DNA of 64,000 nucleotides, from assembly GCA_021401465.1 (NCBI GenBank), contig JADDMT010000026.1, positions 186,001 through 250,000 on the forward strand. The letters are read 5' to 3'. The position numbers and the translations under genes were made by a program. Source of the DNA: Teratosphaeria epicoccoides. Its lineage: Eukaryota > Ascomycota > Dothideomycetes > Mycosphaerellales > Teratosphaeriaceae. Positions 31,990 to 41,750 of this stretch are shown here, piece by piece. The notes under the pieces are model-generated. The model ran no database searches. It was not told where the DNA came from and saw only the letters and a list, made by a program, of their open reading frames with translations. Within the stretch, counting starts at the first letter, position 1; the number at the start of each line of letters is the position of its first letter.

Positions 31990-33870
31990 GATCGTCGATC
32001 GGGTGATTACAGCATTGGTTCCGACCACAAGCCGATAAATCTTCTGCCCAGCTCTGACATGCTCTTCAACATCAACTCTGACGCGACGATGCTCCATCTC
32101 CATCTATACTCCAGCTGGTCGTGGGTGCGCAGACACTTTCTGCATCTGCTGCAGAGATTGCATTGCTCCAATCGGTCGCTCGCACCGAGCATCAAGATAA
32201 AAGCCTCGCCGTCGTGCACGCGTCTGATTTGGAGTGCAGTTGTAACTTTGCCAGGGATCTTGGCAATCCTGTAGACCAAGGACACATCGCATCCAGGCCT
32301 CTTCAGCAGCACCATACGAGAGAGTCGTCTGTCCTCAGCTTCGTTCCAGGGTCCGCGTACAGCGTGGAAGATCCGGTACTCATGAAATTCCTTGTACTCT
32401 GTATACACTTGCAGACGGTCGAGCTGGAAAGCATGATAGGGGTAGATGATACATCCCGTCACATTTGGAAAGTTCGGGCGGGCGTACAGCCCTTGGGGCC
32501 TGCCAGGTTGAGCGACGGATGCCATTTTAGCACATTTGATTCGGGCAAAGTGGTTCGAGCCTTCTGGGAGACATCGGAGACAGACGGCCAGATAGTCTTT
32601 GTAGCCTTGGTCCGGGTCTGGCCCGGACAGCGTTGCTATGTAGGTTCCGTCAGGTTTCTGTGTCAGCGGTAATGTGACGCGAAGCCCTCAAGTAGTCATC
32701 GTAGCAGGATTGTATTATCCTAATTCGCTGTAGGAGATCGTTGAGCCAGTATGGGCGAAGCACTTTGGTCTGCCCGCCTGTAGCCCGCGGTAGGTGTTGC
32801 TTGGTGAGGTCCTCTGATCTCTACCAATCCTGGCGAAAATGGATTGATCCTCACTCGTCTTCATGATTTCGTCTTGAAGTTGAATCAAAGCTTGTCCTTC
32901 TCCATCGCCATACAACATCGCCATGTTGACTTCGAGAATGCCAAGCAAGCAATAGGCAAGATCTTCCTCCCTTGTGGTTTGCGGGAGGCAGCCCACGACA
33001 TTCTTTTAGCAATGCTGGCATGCTGCACAGGTAGAATGCCTGCCAGGTACTCCTCTTCTATGTGGGTCTCCTGCGAGATGGTTGCTTTCAGTCGGGCTTT
33101 AGTGCCAAACAGATTCCAGTCATGTGAGAAGAACTCGACATGCTCCTGCGCGAGCAACTCTTGCAACGTCCCTAAAAGAGTCATGCAACACAAGAGAAGC
33201 TTTCACCATCACATCGTGCTACTCACATCCTCTACACCATCAAGCTGAGTCGCGAAACTCTGGTCCACTATCGTTCGTCACTACCTCGCCTAGGTATGCA
33301 TAGCATTTTCTTGCATTCTTGTGATACGTGTACATGGAATTTATCGCCTCAGTTGGCTCGACGGACGAGCTCTTGTCGATACAGCGAGCGTCGATCCACA
33401 GCCACTGGCAGCCATCAACGGTCCTGGCTCGCTCAAGAGCTTTCATCCGAAAGGGACTTCAGAACATCTGTTGTCTCGAACACAGTTCTAGGTATCAGTC
33501 TACTCACGACCCTCTGGAACGCCGGCTTGGTGTGCGATAGACCTTCCTGGACATCTTAAAGTAGTACCTCGTCGGCGAGAGCCTGCGACCAGCGGTGCGA
33601 GAGTGTGGCATAGTCTGATGGTACATCCTTGCCCCATATCTGGACGATCTCGAGCTTCTCGTATCCGGGGACGTGGGGCTCAGTCTTTAGGAGCCCTATG
33701 GTGTTGCGTGTTGATTCTTGCAGACATTGGATGCTGCAGTGCAAAGCATTGCATGCCTTGGGCCGTGTAGGTCTCATCGTGATGGTCTCGAGAGCACAGT
33801 GGTCATCTCTTGGTAGCTCGTTCGCCTGCATACGTGCCGTATTGGCGGATGCCATCCTGTGCGAATCAGT
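31990..33870 (-). pseudogene. HET-domain (heterokaryon incompatibility) pseudogene
   Basis: HET proteins trigger cell death when incompatible hyphae fuse. The domain is readable in order on the minus strand: LLKTEPHVPG, VPSDYATLSHRW, CQWLWIDARCIDKSSS, EAINSMYTYHKNARKCYAYL, then across an intact 55-nt intron (33172-33226, GTGAGT...TTTTAG) RGWTLQELLAQEHVEFF, KRMSWAASRK, TTREEDLAYCLLGILEVNM, LYGDGEGQALIQLQDEIMK. Breaks seen: TAA at 33556-33558 after ADEVLL, TGA at 33240-33242 where the family has Trp/Phe before WCRGW, and a one-base deletion near 32985 between SRK and TTREED. A further stop follows PKCFAHTGSTISYSELG at 32715-32717, and the region to ~31990 carries downstream remnants. The splice site before KALERA is unclear. 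Not functional as read. Confidence 0.85.
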
Positions 33871-34262
33871 CAGAGATTGATTTTAAGACGCAGCTGTAAC
33901 CACAAGCAGTCGCACCTGCAGCATGAAGCCGCTCAGCCCAACGGTCAGTGGTCACATGTGAGGATTGGCATGCAGAGTTCGGCTTTGGAAAGGGAGTCGC
34001 TTGTAAAAGACACACCTGCACGTGGCTAATTTCACCTCACAGTATCTGCAGATCTAGACAACGATAATAATCTTTCTTTTCTCTCGTGCCCTCGTTGCAA
34101 ACGAGCCGTAGATGCCGCGTTTCTCCGGTGGTCATTGCAAAGAGTGACCGAAGCAGGCTACTGATCCTCCCCAAGAGTCCCCACCACGGCATATTGCGTC
34201 CCTGTCGGGTGCGGTGCAAGAGACCGGATATCTGCAGGATATCGGCTGCCGTCTAACACGTA
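33871..34262. other. Intergenic, nothing recognised
   Basis: About 390 bp between the HET pseudogene start and the 3' end of the next secreted-protein gene. Confidence 0.5.
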
Positions 34263-34708
34263 CTACCCACACGTACTACCGAGAGTCTCTGGGCAAGGTA
34301 TGCCGCAGTCGCCTTGTTTGGGATCGCTACGCTTGAAACACGAATGCCAAGTATACTCCTCATTGGGAGCGCAGCGGCAATGGTGTCCTTCGTCGGCTGC
34401 ACATTTCGTTTTGCGGTACCACCAGTGGACTCCGTTGGAGAACCTGCATATCTCCTGTAGGAACATCAGTTGTTAGCATGTAAGGTGTAGTGCTAATAAG
34501 CATAGACAGAAGCCCCATACAACGTAGTGACTCCTTGGGCTGCATCGCTGTTGTTGTTGTTAGCAAAATTACTGGTAGACAAGTGCTTGGACGATCGCCT
34601 TGCCGTTTGTCCTATTTCAGCGGGGGAACATGCTCCTTCGGCGGCTGTTAGGGCCGGCAGCTTGAAAAGTGCTGCTGTAAGCAGGTATAATTGAATTGGG
34701 AAGTTCAT
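34263..34708 (-). CDS. Cysteine-rich secreted protein, two exons (splice site uncertain)
   Basis: ATG at 34708 begins MNFPIQLYLLTAALFKLPAL, a signal peptide. The first exon adds an Asn/Ser-rich linker (NFANNNNSDAAQG). The second exon frame, ending at 34263, carries nine cysteines: CRFSNGVHWWY, KCAADEGHHCRC, HSCFKRSDPKQGDCGIPC and a final STCG. A GCTAAC branch site lies between them. Two joins keep the frame. One uses donor GTATGG with intron 34444-34520 (77 nt), giving 122 residues. The other uses donor GTCTAT with intron 34455-34507 (53 nt), giving 130 residues and using the first AG after the branch site. Donor consensus favours the first, acceptor position the second. The family is not recognised. 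It neighbours the HET pseudogene and has the same general design as the gene at 30103 but no clear similarity. Confidence 0.6.
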
Positions 34709-34918
34709 CTCGGCATTCAGCAATCGAAGAATATTGGTGCGTAAGGATACTGGGCTGTGTGGGCGGTAATTGACGTGCACTGTAGAGACTGGCGTAGGAT
34801 TTGACACGTTGTAGGTCGAGAGTGTGACTCGACGAAGAAGTCTTCCCATTCGCGGGAGACTAGGCATATGTCATCCACGCTGTCGGCCTCCGTAGGAAGC
34901 AGCAAAGCTCGCTGTCTG

Positions 34919-35824
34919 TCACCGAATGGACTGACATATGGAGCGTTGACTGCTGCTCCAAGGGTAGGACCGTGAGGTCGGGGGCAATGGAATCCAAGTC
35001 AGCACGTGTGGCCGTGTGTCAGTAAGCGCACTTCTGGCGATCAAAAGTGTCAAAGCGAAGGAATGAGCATATCTAAATGCGCGAGGACTTTGGGGTGTCG
35101 CGTGTCCTAGCATGTATCGTCGTATATCTCGACTGCCACACCGCACATGATTGTTAGCTGCACGCGCCCGTAATTTGGCAATTGAGAATGACACGAATTG
35201 TCTGTGCCGCAGCAGCGGTGAATTGCAAGTCTCGACGTGCGGATCAACAGCTCGACTGACGCCCACAATGGTATCAAGCATCAATGAAAGGACCTCGACA
35301 GTGCAGCCGGCATTTGCGTAAGGCATGGCCTTCATCCAGCACGAAGAGCCGCGAGTACCTTCATAGTCTCTGATCGCTTCTATCAATATCTCACCGTTGT
35401 CGAAAGGATGACTTATGCGCCGCCCCGGGAGCCCGAAAAGGCAGTGCCTAACACCCATGTGCAACCAGATACCACTTCGACCATGTCGCCGGTGCTGAGC
35501 GAAGATACCAAATGGTGACACCTCTTCGCGTCCGTGTGAAGTGTCAGCCGACGTCGACTGTCCGTCCTGCAAAAAGGCGCAGACAAGCGCCTCGTCGAAA
35601 GTCCGGCAAGCTGATCTGTGGCGATAGGAGGATCGAATGCTTGCTCTGCTTAGTATACTGGCCACTGCTGTGCTGCTATCAAGGCGACTAGCACACTGAC
35701 CAGAACCGTTTTGTGTGCCATCGCCAGCTAACGCATAAGCCATATGGTGATCAAACACAAGTCTACGTTGTAGCACGGCCTGTTCCCATCTTACAGCCGA
35801 GTGCTTACGAGCAGACCTAGGCAT
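34919..35824 (-). CDS. Hypothetical open reading frame, unrecognised
   Basis: A minus-strand frame of about 301 codons from ATG 35824 (MPRSARKHSAVRWEQ) to the stop at 34919. Its length is unlikely by chance at this base composition, but no domain, signal peptide or membrane segment is recognisable and the composition (many Arg, His, Ser and Cys) is not typical of a folded protein. It could be a real orphan gene, a piece of a longer spliced gene, or a relic like its neighbours. Kept at low confidence. Confidence 0.25.
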   Translation of the reverse strand: MPRSARKHSAVRWEQAVLQRRLVFDHHMAYALAGDGTQNGSGQCASRLDSSTAVASILSRASIRSSYRHRSACRTFDEALVCAFLQDGQSTSADTSHGREEVSPFGIFAQHRRHGRSGIWLHMGVRHCLFGLPGRRISHPFDNGEILIEAIRDYEGTRGSSCWMKAMPYANAGCTVEVLSLMLDTIVGVSRAVDPHVETCNSPLLRHRQFVSFSIAKLRARAANNHVRCGSRDIRRYMLGHATPQSPRAFRYAHSFALTLLIARSALTDTRPHVLTWIPLPPTSRSYPWSSSQRSICQSIR

Positions 35825-36205
35825 GGAACAAAGGTCGAGCGATTTGCGGATGGGTTGAAAGCCAGTACTTCCCCATAGTTTCAATGATCCGTTCGTTCCA
35901 ACGTCAGCACGTATATCGGCCGAAAGCTGAATGATCCTGGGTGCCTCTTGAACGTCGCAGAGTCAGACAGAGGTGAAGGGCGAGCTGGACCATAGCCACG
36001 TAGCTTCGCTGCCCCCAAAGCCTGAGTCGACGGAGTAGCAACATATAACGTGAAATGTACCTATGTATCCATAGCTGCACATCCGATCAATGACGCTTCC
36101 GGAAATTTCCGTGCTATCCTCGACCTCATCAAGCAGCGAGCTCGAACAGAAGCAGTCGATCCACATCTAAAACCACACCACAACACACTCAAAAACATAT
36201 TCAAG

Positions 36206-36667
36206 ATGGTCAAGCCCATCACCGGCGTATGTATATAGAATCGTAGACTGCAAGAAGGCGAGTAGGGATGCTAATGACCGATACAGATGCTCCGTAGGGG
36301 CCTGGTTCTCGACCTTTCAGTCGCATTCGGTACGATTGCACACACACTCCCAAGAGCCGCAAAACCAGCATCAGCGCCTTCAGAAACGATCTTCAGGGTC
36401 TTTTCATGTACTGATGCGCGCTGAACAGGTCTCGGCACCTCCTTCGGCTACTTCTGGTGGTACGGTACGTGCTGACGAAACGAGGGCGCAAACCGCGCGC
36501 ACACGAGCACCCGGAGCAACCACACCATAAGAGATTGAAGGCAAGGACATTGGAATATAGGTCACTAACAGGAAGTCAAAGGCTTCCACGTCCCAGCCGT
36601 CCGCCGCCGCGATATCTTCTACGCCAAGCTGGAGGACCAGAGGGCTGCTGCTTTCGGCCAGGTATAA
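36206..36667 (+). CDS. COX9: Cytochrome c oxidase subunit 7A (Cox9)
   Basis: Small inner-membrane subunit of respiratory complex IV, assembled from four short exons: 36206-36226, 36287-36329, 36429-36464 and 36582-36667, with introns of 60, 99 and 117 nt. All junctions keep frame and give 61 residues (yeast Cox9 has 59). Order: MVKPITG, MLRRGLVLDLSVAFGLGTSF, GYFWWYGFHVPAVRRRD, IFYAKLEDQRAAAFGQV. One hydrophobic helix spans about residues 13-33, followed by the family motif W-Y-G-[FY]-H-x-P-x-V-R-x-R-D. Intron 3 has CACTAAC followed within a few bases by one AG; only the second AG (36580-36581) restores YGFHVP. Because every exon is under 90 nt this gene is invisible to simple frame scanning. 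Confidence 0.9.
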
Positions 36668-37035
36668 GCTCCGCGCACCAGCTCGAGCACTGCACAAACG
36701 GCGCCGACGATTCATGGCAAGAATGCGAGCCGGCAAGACAAGAACGGATGGTGGAGCAAGGAGCGTGGATGCAGACACTTTACAGAGCGCGCGACAAGCT
36801 ATACAAATACCTACCACTTAGCTGCATTTGGGGAATAATCGGCCATGAATTTTCCTTCGTTCCAAATCTTCAGTGCGCACGCGCAAGAGAGACTTCTGTA
36901 TCATGTGATTGGAAGTGAGACTTGCACTACGATGCGGTGTACGGCGAGTGTACCCATGCAGCACTTCGACAGACTGATCCCACGGCAAGCAGCACGACTA
37001 GGTCCTCGGCTTTCCAGAGACTTGCGTTGTGCTTC
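36668..37035. other. Convergent spacer COX9/APM3
   Basis: About 370 bp between the COX9 stop and the APM3 stop. Nothing recognised. Confidence 0.5.
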
Positions 37036-38790
37036 CTACTGACATCTCAATTCCACTCCATCTCGGCTGACCGTAAGGTACTTCACGCCCTTGTACGGCT
37101 TCACTTCTGGACCCAACCCACGACTCTTCTTGGAGTCCACGAGCAAGCTCTCCACCTTCAATCCACTCGCCAGCCAGCCCTTGACGCTGAAACTCAAAGT
37201 CGCGGCCGTAGGCATCAACTCTCGGTTTTTTTCTACCCGCTTAGCATGCGAGCCAGTCACACCATTACCGCCAGACCCAACCTCCTCCATCCTACTCTGA
37301 TACGCGCCTGGGTCATCATCCGTGTAGTCGGAGGTCGTAGCTGTCATGCCATTGAGGACACCAGTAATGTCCGCCTCATCTACAATGGGACCTTGAATCG
37401 TACAGCGCAAAGTAGCACCACCAATACTAAAGTCTTTAGCAGCTACTTTCCATTCCACTTTGCCATCTATGGGCAACCATTGTGCTTCACCCCTGCTGGC
37501 CCGCAGATCAGCGACATTGCGCACTCCATCTGGCAGAGGTACGTGCACGCTAATATCCTCAATGGTCGGGCCTTTGGAATCGCCCGTAGACCCGGTTTTG
37601 AGAGTCCCAGGCCTGCTGCTGGCCCCGCTCAGACTTGATTGCAAGCTTGCAGCCGCAGCCGAGCTGAAGCTGGAGGCACCTGATACAGATTGGAGAAGCC
37701 GAACCTCGAACTCATTCCCGCTCACTCCTAAACCTGTAGTAAGCTCGAGCGTAGCTGGCAGATTCAGCTTGTTCGAGCTCGTTCGAGTTGTGGTGAATGG
37801 AGCGTCAGGGCCCAGTAGATCAGTCTCGTAGCCGCAGAGTATGAACTTGCCATCTGGCGGAACGAACGACAAGACACCATCTTGCTTCCACCTGTTCAGC
37901 CTGACGCAAGGATGGAACACTGCTCGCTCCATGACGTTGCGCAGCTGATCGAGTCGGTTGCCGATGCCTCCGCCTTTACCGCCAATACACAAGGCCAGCA
38001 GTAGATCTGGCACACCAGACACCCGGCTCGTGAAGGCAATACTGCCGTATGCGAATGCGCTCAGTGGCCTGCCGCTCGGCGCAAGTGTGACTGACAGCGT
38101 CTCCACGATATCCACGTACAGCTCATTGCTGGTGTGCCTGACATTGCTTCTCCTCCACGGTATTGCCGATCCTTGTGCGGTTTCCGTCGGCTTCAAGATT
38201 GTCCTCGCAAGTCCACTGCTTGATACTCCGCCAGTTCCACCTCCTATGCCCGTCGGTGCTCCACCAGGTATGCCAACCTTTCCAAGCAGATTGTTCAGTA
38301 CGCCCGGGCCGGTTTCGACAATATCTCGCAGAGCATTCGGCTCACTTTGGCAGAGAACGCCGGCATCCGCCATCTCGGCCAGGATCTGCGCGACTATGTC
38401 ATAGTTGGCTGTGATCTTGCTGGACAGTAGTGGACTGCCTAGGAATTCTTGCAGTGCATCTGCGGTTCGGTGTAGGTACTCGAGCACGAGTAATGGTTCG
38501 ACATCCTTTGAGCATGGCGAGATGAAGAGTATGTTGTCCTGTATGATTGAGTAGAGCAGAGTCGGTGGATTTAGAGAAGGAAGGTATATCAGTGAAGGTC
38601 GTGGAGAGGCATGCTGAAGGTAGAGAGGTAGCAGGACCGAGGGGGATGGTGGACGAGATGTGTATGTTTGGTTGAATAGAAGATTGCTGAGGAACTGTGA
38701 GTGCTCATCGTCCACGGAAAGATGGCTATCGGCAGGAATACTTACGTACTTATGCTCGTCGAAGATGTAGAGGGCTTCTATCGTGCTCAT
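37036..38790 (-). CDS. APM3: AP-3 adaptor complex subunit mu
   Basis: Medium subunit of the AP-3 clathrin-adaptor-like complex, which sorts cargo from Golgi or endosomes directly to the vacuole. Exon 1 is 38746-38790 (MSTIEALYIFDEHKY) and exon 2 is 37036-38694, giving 567 residues. The intron 38695-38745 (GTAAGT...CTCACAG) is 51 nt and free of stop codons, so an unspliced message would stay in frame with 17 extra residues; splicing is preferred because it restores the N-terminal longin-like domain. The N-terminal ~150 residues match the mu N-terminus. A Gly-rich linker (GGAPTGIGGGTGG) precedes the mu homology domain (from SNELYVDIVETLSVTLAPSG to the end), which binds tyrosine-based sorting signals. 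The C-terminus KGVKYLTVSRDGVELRC is characteristic. An upstream in-frame ATG (38871) is less likely. Confidence 0.9.
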   Translation of the reverse strand: MSTIEALYIFDEHKYVSIPADSHLSVDDEHSQFLSNLLFNQTYTSRPPSPSVLLPLYLQHASPRPSLIYLPSLNPPTLLYSIIQDNILFISPCSKDVEPLLVLEYLHRTADALQEFLGSPLLSSKITANYDIVAQILAEMADAGVLCQSEPNALRDIVETGPGVLNNLLGKVGIPGGAPTGIGGGTGGVSSSGLARTILKPTETAQGSAIPWRRSNVRHTSNELYVDIVETLSVTLAPSGRPLSAFAYGSIAFTSRVSGVPDLLLALCIGGKGGGIGNRLDQLRNVMERAVFHPCVRLNRWKQDGVLSFVPPDGKFILCGYETDLLGPDAPFTTTRTSSNKLNLPATLELTTGLGVSGNEFEVRLLQSVSGASSFSSAAAASLQSSLSGASSRPGTLKTGSTGDSKGPTIEDISVHVPLPDGVRNVADLRASRGEAQWLPIDGKVEWKVAAKDFSIGGATLRCTIQGPIVDEADITGVLNGMTATTSDYTDDDPGAYQSRMEEVGSGGNGVTGSHAKRVEKNRELMPTAATLSFSVKGWLASGLKVESLLVDSKKSRGLGPEVKPYKGVKYLTVSRDGVELRCQ

Positions 38791-39048
38791 GGTGCCAGTG
38801 AGCGAGAGATGATGCTCAAGGTGAGATCCGGTCCCACGCTTCTCGCTTCGACATGGAGTCTTTGCTTTCACACGATGCGCAAGGCGGGTTCTATCATGAA
38901 GGTAGTCGTTGCGTCCGGGAATCTTGCATGTGAAGGCGCTTTGGAAATCGGGTTGTGCCTTCTCGATCAGGTAACTTAAGCGAGAACACTGGCCCGGAAC
39001 GCACGACCATGGTACACCTTGTCTACATATAACGCTCTACCATACTGT

Positions 39049-40907
39049 TTATAACGAAAAGCTCTCCTCCCAGAACCAGACATCTCGCCCGCTGCGTACC
39101 CACTTCCCAACCTCCTTCCGCAGTGCCTGGCTCAATCTCCTGGGGCCACAAACGATCACGGCAACCTTTTCCGAAACGCCATGGGAAAAAGTCTGCTCCA
39201 CCACTTGACCAAGATCAGGACGACCAGCAATGGTCACAAGTTCACCCTCGGCCTTGACCGCCTCATTGCAACTTTCACTGGCAAGCAAGTGCTTCCGCTG
39301 CTCAAGCTCGATCCCTTCCTCATGCTCATCAACGACAGCACGATCCTCATTGTCACCCTCAGCAATAGCAAACCTGCCATCACAGGTGGTGCTATGGCTC
39401 GCGGCGTCGCCGCGCGTGATGTAAAAATCCAAGCGCTCCAGGAAGCTAATCCTCTCCTTCTCGTCCTCTGGCAAAGCCCACTTGACATCAGCTTCGGATC
39501 GCGCAACCCACACAAAGTCGACCTTTTGACGTCTGTAGCTCCCTTTGCTCGGACTCAAGTCAGCGAGTAATTGTCTGTAGATAGGAATTACGAATGTCGC
39601 TCCAACGCCCCCGGCAACGAACAGCACGCGATCGTACTGCAGCAGACGATCGGCGTGTGTCGCAAGGCCGTACGGTCCCTCCAAGGTGACTTTGTGCAGC
39701 GCACCGGTGTCTTTGGCGCTTCGAGCGAGCTTCGCAGTATTGCCATCTAAGATCCGTGCGATGAAACGCAGACGTCCGTCTTCGCGAGGTACAGATGCCA
39801 CTGTGAATGGATTGCTCCGGAATGTCCTCACAAGGGGATGCCCAGCAAGTGATAGATATGCATGGTGACCAGGCCTCCAGGACGATCGCAAGTGTCCACT
39901 ATCTGAACTAGGGATCGGTATGTCCACCTCGACCAGGCTCGTGTCCGCGATCATTTGGATGCTTGCTGCTAGCGTTCTCGAGCTGAAGAAGCGAAGAGCC
40001 ATATGCAGCACGTAGATGACGATGGTCTCGTAGATGTATAAGCGGATGTGTGAGACATGGAAGTATAACAGAGGTAGGACCAGCGTCGCTAGGGAGACGT
40101 GCGAGATCAAGAACACTCGATAGTTCCGCCGCTTCAGAGGTGCCAACGTAGTCGTTCCGATAGCAGTGAACGCTAATGTGGCGAGTACTCCACAGATGAT
40201 ATACCACTCTGTAATCTTCTTGACGAGCATATTCAACTGAAGGAAAAGATTGAGATACAGAGCGACGTGGAGATAGAACAGCAGCGTGATGCTTCGTCCC
40301 AGGAGCTGATGAATGCTGTTCAAGGTCTCGTGAGAGCATTGCGTGAGGATTTGCAGAGGGGAGTAGGACCATTTGAGGGCCAGCAGGTAGTGGAATGGCA
40401 TCTGTGAAGCTCCCACGATGCCGAATCGCTTTGTGAGGTGAGCATAATCTGGAAAATCATGTCAGTCGTTTGCGCGGCGGACCTACACCAAGATTGCGTC
40501 TCACCATTGCCGGTCTGCAGAAACGACAACAATAGGAGCCAGGCAGTCCAGACCGACGCCGCAGTGACTTCGCCGTTGGTCCCTACATGGTAGCCGAAAA
40601 GATCTAGTGAATCCCCAAGCCACCATCCAATCCGTCTTGTGCGCAGTCTTGTGCGCAACCCGAGACCATGCGCGATCCTTGCAATCTTGCCTGATCTTTG
40701 TGCCTTTGCATGTGGCGAGCTCGGTGCGCCAGACCCATTCTGACGCTGAAACCTCTTGATAGTCCATACCGTCAAGAAATATAGCTGCAGAGCCATCAAT
40801 GGCAACAGCACGGATAACTGTGCTAGCAATCCATACCAGTCCAGCAGCAGCCTCCTTTCGTTATTCTGGTCAGCCGTAAGATCCACGAAGTGATATAGCC
40901 AGCCCAT
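39049..40907 (-). CDS. Ferric reductase-like transmembrane protein (FRE family)
   Basis: Exon 1 is 40505-40907 and exon 2 is 39049-40448; the 56-nt intron (GTGAGA...TTCCAG) splits an Asp codon, giving 600 residues. Plasma-membrane flavocytochrome that passes electrons from cytosolic NADPH through FAD and two hemes to reduce external Fe(III) or Cu(II) before uptake. Visible: several N-terminal membrane helices; two heme-ligand pairs, H181/H195 (HQLLGRSITLLFYLH) and H251/H265 (HVSLATLVLPLLYFH); FAD-binding RSNPFTVAS, where the family usually has HPFT; the NAD(P) motif VLFVAGGVGATFVIP; and the terminal VIVCGPRRLSQALR. The substitution of the usual His by Asn in the FAD motif is worth noting. No iron-regulator (GATA-type) site was established. 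Metal specificity is not predictable. Confidence 0.9.
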
Positions 40908-41750
40908 GCTTATCGTTTAAAAGAGCAGATCGGGATGCAAGACTCGAGCTGCTCAACCCGCACTTTTAGGCGAGCGCTTCAAAGTTCCTGACGCTCAAGG
41001 CTTTCCATTGCTATGGACGGCAACTTTGGAAGATCAGCCGGCTTGGGTTGTGTTCACCTGTTGAGACCACCAGTTGCAGTACCAGTCAAGATCTAGCTCC
41101 GAGCGCCAGCTGTGAAGCTCAATCCCCGCCAATAGAATAGGGAGGATTTTCAACTGGGTCCCACTGTGCAAAAGCTGGGTTGTCAGAGCAACTTAAATAC
41201 CATACAAGAGCTTGGAACTATACTTTGCATGTTCTGTTATTTTGCAAGCGACATTAACAGACACAAGCGACATTAACAGAAAGATATAGAGAAAATGGAA
41301 ATCTAGCCAATCAGACATAGGATCCTGAGCAGGCCTAAGTCCTCGTTTACAACAAGCTTTTTAGAAAGCGACCGAACACAACCTTAGTTCGGGCATATTG
41401 GCAGCGAGAACATTGAGAGAAATAGCTCAGAAAGTCGTTACAGTACCTGCGACTCCCTGCGATGAGGAGGCGAGTTCGAAAGGAAGAAGTGGCTTTGTAC
41501 CGACGAGCTTACTATTACACGGGACAGATTGTGAGTCTAAGTACGTCCTACCTCCGTTCGAGGATGAACATTTTCCTGCATAATAATCACCAGCCACGAG
41601 TTATGGTCGTTGCTCTCTCCGCTATTCCATTTTTGCCAAGCCTTCCAAGATCGCCTCAGGATGTGAGCGAATCCGTGCTTCTATTGCCATCTTTCCTCCT
41701 AACCTGTACGTCAGCCTGTACTCTCGTCGCTCGAGGTGCACGTCGCGGAC
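40908..41750. other. Intergenic with a 19-bp tandem duplication
   Basis: About 840 bp between the FRE start and the 41751 stop. At 41245-41280 a 17-base sequence (CAAGCGACATTAACAGA) occurs twice, period 19. No gene recognised. Confidence 0.6.
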
